Source: CBDCUQ01 sp965222835 (GTDB taxonomy: Bacteria > Pseudomonadota > Alphaproteobacteria > Rhizobiales > Hyphomicrobiaceae). From it: a stretch of DNA of 64,000 nt. The position numbers and the translations under genes are program-made. Below the pieces are notes generated by a model. The model made no database searches, had not been told where the DNA came from, and saw nothing but the letters and a program-made list of their open reading frames with translations. This document shows, one piece after another, positions 59,689 to 64,000 of the stretch (its first letter is position 1; each line of letters starts with the position of its first letter). Where the stretch lies: positions 434,001 to 498,000 of the forward strand of contig CBDCUQ010000004.1 of NCBI GenBank assembly GCA_965222835.1, given 5' to 3'.

Positions 59689-61665
59689 ATGAACAGCAGC
59701 GATTTGCAATGGATCCGCGTCGGACATGTGAGCGACTTACCTGAAGGCCGCGTCAAAACCGTCACCGCTCGCAACGTGTCGATTTGCCTTTCGCATTTTG
59801 ATGGCCGATGGGCGGCGATGGACAACCGCTGCCCGCATCAGGGCGGCCCGCTTGGCGAGGGATCCATTGAGACTGGCGTCGACGGGAAATGCTGGATTCG
59901 CTGTCCGTGGCATGGTTGGGACTTTGATCCGTTGACCGGCAAGCCGCCTGGCGGACACGAGGATGCGGGGCAAACACTCTATCCGGTGGAGATTCGCGAT
60001 GATGAGATTTTTGTCGGCCTTGAGCGCGAGCCTGATCGCCAGCGCACCGTCACCGACGTGATGACGGAGACAATGGTCAAATGGGGTGTGAAACGCGTTT
60101 TCGGGATGGTTGGTCATTCCAATCTGGGACTTGCTGACGCCATAAGGCTGCGGGTAGCCGACGGTGCATTGCGCTATATTGGAATTCGCCATGAAGGGGC
60201 CGCGGCGTTCGCGGCATCGGCCTACGGAAAGCTCACGGGCAAACCGGCCGCCTGTTTGACGATCGCAGGACGGGGCGCAACCAATCTCTTGACCGGTATG
60301 TGGGACGCAAAAGTCGATCGCGCGCCGACATTGGCGCTGACCGGACAGGTGCAAACCCAAGTGTTCGGACCTGGCGCATTTCAGGACATCGACCTCAAGT
60401 CCGCGTTCGAGGCTGTGTCGCGGTTTTCGCAGCCAGTGTTGAGTACGTCGAATCACGCCGAGCTCATGTCGCTTGCCTGCAAGACGGCGGTCGTCGAGCG
60501 TGATGTTGCGCACCTCATCTTCCCCGATGACGTCCAGACGCTGCCGAGCGAAGCGAAAGCGCGGGGACCGCAAGGCCGGACGGGAGGCTCTGTCGTCGTG
60601 CCGTCCGAGGACGATCTCTCTGCGGCCGTCCAACTGATCAATGCGGCGAAGCGGCCGATCATTGTTATGGGCCATGGCGCAATTGATGCCCGTGCGGTGG
60701 TGATCGACTTTGCCGAAAAGATTGGTGCGCCCGTGGCGACGACGTTCAAGGGAAAGGGGCTTATCCCGGATAACCATCCCAATGCCGCGGGTGTTCTCGG
60801 CCGGTCCGGCACGCCGATCGCGAGTTGGTTCATGAACGAAGCCGATCTCATCATCGCGCTCGGTTCGTCGTTCGCCAACCACACGGGCATTGAGCCATCA
60901 AAGCCCATCATTCAAGTCGATTATGAGCGCATGCAACTTGGAAAGTTTCACCCTGTGCGGCTTCCCGTTTGGGGCGAGATCGGCGCGTTCTGCCGTGCGG
61001 TGGCGCTGCAACTGTCGAAACCGGCAGGCGCACCGGACCAGCTCTTAGAGTTGCGCGAGCGTTGGGTCATGTGGCGGGAGGAAAAGGAGGCGCGCCTGTC
61101 GGAAGATCGCGGGAAAGGCGTTCATTCGGCCGCTGTTTTCGCGACCCTTTCCGAACTCTGCCCGGCTGATGCGATAATCGCTGTTGACGTCGGCAACAAC
61201 ACCTACTCATTCGGCCGCCACTTTGAAACCAAGGGTCAGCGCGTTTTGATGAGCGGGTATCTCGGGTCCATCGGCTTCGGATTTCCCGCGGCGGTGGGTG
61301 CGTGGTCGGCCGTGCAGGATTTCGAGGACTATGCCGGGCGCAAGGTGATCTCGATTTCCGGTGATGGTGGTTTTGGGCAGTACGCGATGGAATTCACGAC
61401 GGCTGTCAAATACGGCATGAACATCACGCACATCCTGCTTAATAACTCTGAGCTTGGGAAGATTTCGAAGGAGCAGCGTGCCGGGGAGTGGCCGGTCTGG
61501 GAGACCAATTTGCACAATCCATCGTTTGCGTCATTTGCTCGGTTGTGTGGTGGTCATGGCGTGAAGGTCACGTCGGCAGGGGACCTTCCGGGTGCAATTT
61601 CGGATGCTCTTGGTCATGCTGGTCCTTCGCTGGTGGAAATCATTACGGATGCAGAACTCGTCTAA
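59689..61665 (+). CDS. Rieske domain fused to a thiamine-diphosphate enzyme (acetolactate synthase/pyruvate oxidase-like)
   Basis: 658 residues, AGGAAGG before the ATG. Residues 1-112 are a Rieske domain with C48-H50 and C72-H75 (NRCPHQGGPLGEG and IRCPWHGWDFD), closely resembling dioxygenase ferredoxins. Residues 120-658 form a complete ThDP enzyme: the activating Glu is E169 (GIRHEGAAAFAASAYGKLTG), a central nucleotide-like domain (PIIVMGHGAIDARAV), and the diphosphate motif GDG at 558-560 with NN at 585-586. The family includes acetolactate synthase, pyruvate oxidase and oxalyl-CoA-type decarboxylases; which substrate is used here cannot be told. Together with the upstream gene it suggests oxidation of a 2-oxoacid with Rieske-mediated electron transfer, which is inference. 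Confidence 0.88.
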   Translation: MNSSDLQWIRVGHVSDLPEGRVKTVTARNVSICLSHFDGRWAAMDNRCPHQGGPLGEGSIETGVDGKCWIRCPWHGWDFDPLTGKPPGGHEDAGQTLYPVEIRDDEIFVGLEREPDRQRTVTDVMTETMVKWGVKRVFGMVGHSNLGLADAIRLRVADGALRYIGIRHEGAAAFAASAYGKLTGKPAACLTIAGRGATNLLTGMWDAKVDRAPTLALTGQVQTQVFGPGAFQDIDLKSAFEAVSRFSQPVLSTSNHAELMSLACKTAVVERDVAHLIFPDDVQTLPSEAKARGPQGRTGGSVVVPSEDDLSAAVQLINAAKRPIIVMGHGAIDARAVVIDFAEKIGAPVATTFKGKGLIPDNHPNAAGVLGRSGTPIASWFMNEADLIIALGSSFANHTGIEPSKPIIQVDYERMQLGKFHPVRLPVWGEIGAFCRAVALQLSKPAGAPDQLLELRERWVMWREEKEARLSEDRGKGVHSAAVFATLSELCPADAIIAVDVGNNTYSFGRHFETKGQRVLMSGYLGSIGFGFPAAVGAWSAVQDFEDYAGRKVISISGDGGFGQYAMEFTTAVKYGMNITHILLNNSELGKISKEQRAGEWPVWETNLHNPSFASFARLCGGHGVKVTSAGDLPGAISDALGHAGPSLVEIITDAELV

Positions 61666-61710
61666 GGTTGGAAAACGGAGTTTGAGCGAAGCGGTGGGCG
61701 CACAAAGCAG

Positions 61711-61738
61711 TTTCGGCGCCTTTCTCAAGGCGCCGAAA
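61711..61738. terminator. Bidirectional terminator between the ThDP and peroxidase genes
   Basis: TTTCGGCGCCTT-TCTC-AAGGCGCCGAAA, a perfect twelve-pair stem between convergent genes. The arms begin and end with T and A runs, so it can act in both directions. Confidence 0.85.
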
Positions 61739-61765
61739 CACTAGTTTGGGAGATATTCTGGATCG

Positions 61766-63814
61766 TTAGACGACCACATATCCATGGTCATCAAACTCAA
61801 AGTTCTTCTCTTTGAGGTGCTTGAGTTTGACGCCGTGGAGGGTGACGGTGTCGTAGCCTTCGTAGTCCAGCTCGATGACGACGCCCTTGCGCGTGTTATA
61901 GGCGGATTCGTAGACATCCCACATGGACGTGAAGCCATAGTCCGAGATGTCCAGGACATCCCACTTGGTTTTGAAACCTTTGATCTTGTCGTGGTCTGAT
62001 CCCTCTTTGAAGACAAAGGTATCGCGGCCTTTGCCGCCATTCATCCAGTCGTTGCCACCCTCGCCGTAGATGACATCGTGGCCTTTGCCGGCCCAGATCT
62101 TGTCGTTGCCGTCGCCTGCATAGATGTCGTCGTCGCCGCGCTTGGCCCAGATCTTGTCGTTGCCGTCGTAGCCCATCATCAACTCATGGCCCTTGGTGCC
62201 GTACATCTTATCGTTTTCGTACGTGCCGGCCATGCGGTAGTGCGCGATAAAGACATCATCTTGCAGGTATTTGATGTCCGTATTGCGCTGGATGATCTCC
62301 GAGAACGTCGTCTTTTTGATCTGTTCGAGAGTGTAGGGATAGTCCTTGAGACGCTCCTCGTAATAGAACCGGTCGCCGTCGCGCAGGCGCGTGAACTGGT
62401 CAACGACGATGTGGTGGAAGGTTTCGCCGAGTTGTGAGCCATGAACCTTCTGCTCGAGCAGTCCGCCGATCCACAGGTCGACGTCATCGACGCTGTCGTA
62501 GTGCTTCTTGAGAGCCTTTGCGAGCCCGCGATCGCCCGTCAAGTCGTAGAAGGACTTGTAGGCCTTGTGGCCCAGGGCTTCGCGCACCTCGTTCAAGGTT
62601 CCGAGACCGTGGTCCAGATTGCGCAGATTGTTGAGGACCGACAGGTCGCGGACCTGGATGCCGTCGGCGCCGGGGAACAAGAGACTGCGTACGTCCTCGA
62701 CCAACTTGTGGTCGATTTCCTGGGCTTTGTAGGCGGCAAGGCCACGAACGAGTGTGTCAACGGAGCCGGCATCTTTGAGGATCGCGGCATTGAAGAACAT
62801 CTGGGCGAGCTGCAGGTGGCCTGCCGAGTCGCCGTGTTCATCGACACGTTTGATGTTGGACGACAGCAGGCTGTGACCGAAGCGGAATGCGGCCGTCGCG
62901 AACTCGTGGGAAATGGACGGATCGACATGGGCGTTATAGCCGTAGTACTCCGGCATGGCGTGCTCGCCGACAAGGAGCGGCAGCCACTCGTGGAAGACGA
63001 CGTGCTGCATCAGGGCTTCGACTGTGATCTTTGCCGTATGGAAGATCTTGTCGTGCGACCAGTCGGGGTTTTTCTCATGAAGCTCGATGGCGATGCGATT
63101 GTGCTCTTTCGCCCAGATGGTGTGGACTGAAGTTAGCGCACTGTTTTCTCCGGCACGGATGTCACCGGCGAGAAACTGCGGATGTGGTCCACCACTCAAC
63201 GGCAACAAGTTGCCGTTGTCGTGCATCTTCATCAGCCACGGCTTGTTGGTGTCGCGCAGGCTTTGCATGACGGATTCGTCAGAACCGTAGACATTGCTCG
63301 CATCGACGTAGCTTGTGATGGCGTTGTCGTGCTGGCGCGGATTGTAGGCATCGTAGCCGGTGCCGTCGCTTGGCTTGGATCGGTCGATTCCGAGCTTTTT
63401 CCCTTGGAATGGGGGGAGATCGTAGTGGGGTGCGATGACATATGGGCCCTCTTCGTGGCCCTCGAGCGCGAGATCGATGTCGTGGTCGATGAACTGCCCG
63501 AAGAAGGTGAAGAGATCGCTCACGCCGTGAGAGTTCTTGATCTCGCCGTTCTGTTTGATGATGTGATTTGATAGTTCGCGGTAGTTCGTACGAGGTTCAT
63601 ACGTTTCGCTGACGCCGTCTTTGTAGCTTGCGGGCGTTAGACGTATGAATTGATGGCCGGCTGAGCCCCATTCGATGTGCTTGGGGTTGTTGTAGGTGCC
63701 ATCGAGGTAGCGGAGGTCGAGGCCCTTATGGTCGCCACCGTTATCCTTCGGATCTTGGACCCACTCCGACCAGTCGTCGCACTCGAACCAATCTTCCCAT
63801 TTCTCAGTCGACAT
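61766..63814 (-). CDS. Animal-type haem peroxidase with RTX calcium-binding repeats
   Basis: 682 residues from the ATG at 63814 (GAGGGTT upstream; a GTG 15 bases earlier is possible). The peroxidase-cyclooxygenase domain spans about 45-540. Distal His111 is in TFFGQFIDHDIDLALEG, the helix with KEHNRIAIEL follows at about 236, and proximal His313 is in FRFGHSLL. Near residue 565-615 three to four glycine/aspartate nonapeptides of the hemolysin type are seen (GYDGNDKIWAKRGDDDIYAG, DGNDKIWAGKGHDVIYGEGG), followed by GGKGRDTFVFKEG and a beta C-terminus. There is no N-terminal signal, so export by a type I system is likely; none is in the window. It probably oxidises halide, phenol or metal outside the cell. 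Confidence 0.88.
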   Translation of the reverse strand: MSTEKWEDWFECDDWSEWVQDPKDNGGDHKGLDLRYLDGTYNNPKHIEWGSAGHQFIRLTPASYKDGVSETYEPRTNYRELSNHIIKQNGEIKNSHGVSDLFTFFGQFIDHDIDLALEGHEEGPYVIAPHYDLPPFQGKKLGIDRSKPSDGTGYDAYNPRQHDNAITSYVDASNVYGSDESVMQSLRDTNKPWLMKMHDNGNLLPLSGGPHPQFLAGDIRAGENSALTSVHTIWAKEHNRIAIELHEKNPDWSHDKIFHTAKITVEALMQHVVFHEWLPLLVGEHAMPEYYGYNAHVDPSISHEFATAAFRFGHSLLSSNIKRVDEHGDSAGHLQLAQMFFNAAILKDAGSVDTLVRGLAAYKAQEIDHKLVEDVRSLLFPGADGIQVRDLSVLNNLRNLDHGLGTLNEVREALGHKAYKSFYDLTGDRGLAKALKKHYDSVDDVDLWIGGLLEQKVHGSQLGETFHHIVVDQFTRLRDGDRFYYEERLKDYPYTLEQIKKTTFSEIIQRNTDIKYLQDDVFIAHYRMAGTYENDKMYGTKGHELMMGYDGNDKIWAKRGDDDIYAGDGNDKIWAGKGHDVIYGEGGNDWMNGGKGRDTFVFKEGSDHDKIKGFKTKWDVLDISDYGFTSMWDVYESAYNTRKGVVIELDYEGYDTVTLHGVKLKHLKEKNFEFDDHGYVVV

Positions 63815-64000
63815 TTTGCGAACCCTCACGTGGCTTGATGCGGACCTAACTCCGAATTTCGAAATTATTTACAGTTGTGCCGATCTGGAACTGAACCCAA
63901 TTTGCTCGTTAGGACTAACAGGGGGACTCTGGGTCCTGATTTGAGTCAGTAAGGGCGTGCGCCGAATGTGATCGGCCGTCGCTGGCGCATCGGACGTGCA

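Noticed and set aside
59737..60882. A 381-codon open frame opposite the Rieske-ThDP gene
   Set aside because: Product is Arg/His rich with no motif; the plus-strand protein is clearly coding.

Overview
The window looks like the chromosome of an alphaproteobacterium of the order Hyphomicrobiales, probably a Hyphomicrobium-like methylotroph relative. The evidence is: a GC-rich sequence; the cox order coxB-coxA-ctaB-small ORF-ctaG-coxC-DUF983-surf1 followed by thrC and an M16 peptidase; a separate F0 operon atpI-atpB-atpE-atpF'-atpF without F1 genes; the ispH-thrB-rnhA operon; and the mutY/DUF721/DsbA-like/smc neighbourhood. A stand-alone pqqA and a BcsS-like protein fit the same group. The assignment is inference from gene order and protein similarity recalled from memory. 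I saw no tRNA, rRNA, CRISPR array, insertion sequence or prophage.

Layout. 1-3.2 kb: the start of a lipoprotein running off the left edge, then three methyltransferases in a row (a PRMT-like protein, a SpoU-type and an RlmI-like rRNA methylase). 3.2-5.6 kb: an AT-richer accessory patch with one unknown lipoprotein. 5.6-8.5 kb: an ECF sigma factor with a vWA/DUF3520 protein. 8.8-14.2 kb: DUF2339 membrane protein, BcsS-like, phasin and IalB-like genes. 14.7-21.8 kb: the aa3-type cytochrome c oxidase and its assembly factors. 22-29 kb: thrC, M16 peptidase, GNAT, and a large membrane PAS-GGDEF-EAL protein with degenerate active sites. 29-32.5 kb: AlgH, a DsbD-like periplasmic protein, a peroxiredoxin and an RDD protein. 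32.5-36.8 kb: rnhA, thrB and ispH, with a cyclic-nucleotide-binding gene wedged between rnhA and a second partial copy of its 3' end. 36.9-39.6 kb: the F0 operon. 40-47.2 kb: an SH3 protein, a secreted caspase-PAN protein wedged between smc and a second copy of the smc 3' end, smc itself, and an unknown secreted protein. 47.4-51.5 kb: two DsbA-like lipoproteins, DUF721, mutY and an A-type Fe-S carrier. 51.7-56 kb: small unknown genes, MarC and katG. 56-64 kb: pqqA, an alpha/beta hydrolase-winged-helix fusion, a two-gene unit in which both enzymes carry an N-terminal Rieske domain (GltS-like FMN enzyme and ThDP enzyme), and an RTX-repeat animal-type haem peroxidase.

The most unusual items are these. 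First, two independent single-gene insertions each sit downstream of a core gene (rnhA, smc) and are closed on the far side by a diverged direct repeat of that gene's 3' end. Second, the Rieske-GltS / Rieske-ThDP pair may be a coupled redox module with unknown substrate. Third, there is a bacterial protein with all the hallmark loops of protein arginine methyltransferases. Fourth, two long intergenic palindromes share a loop but have different, mutually complementary arms.
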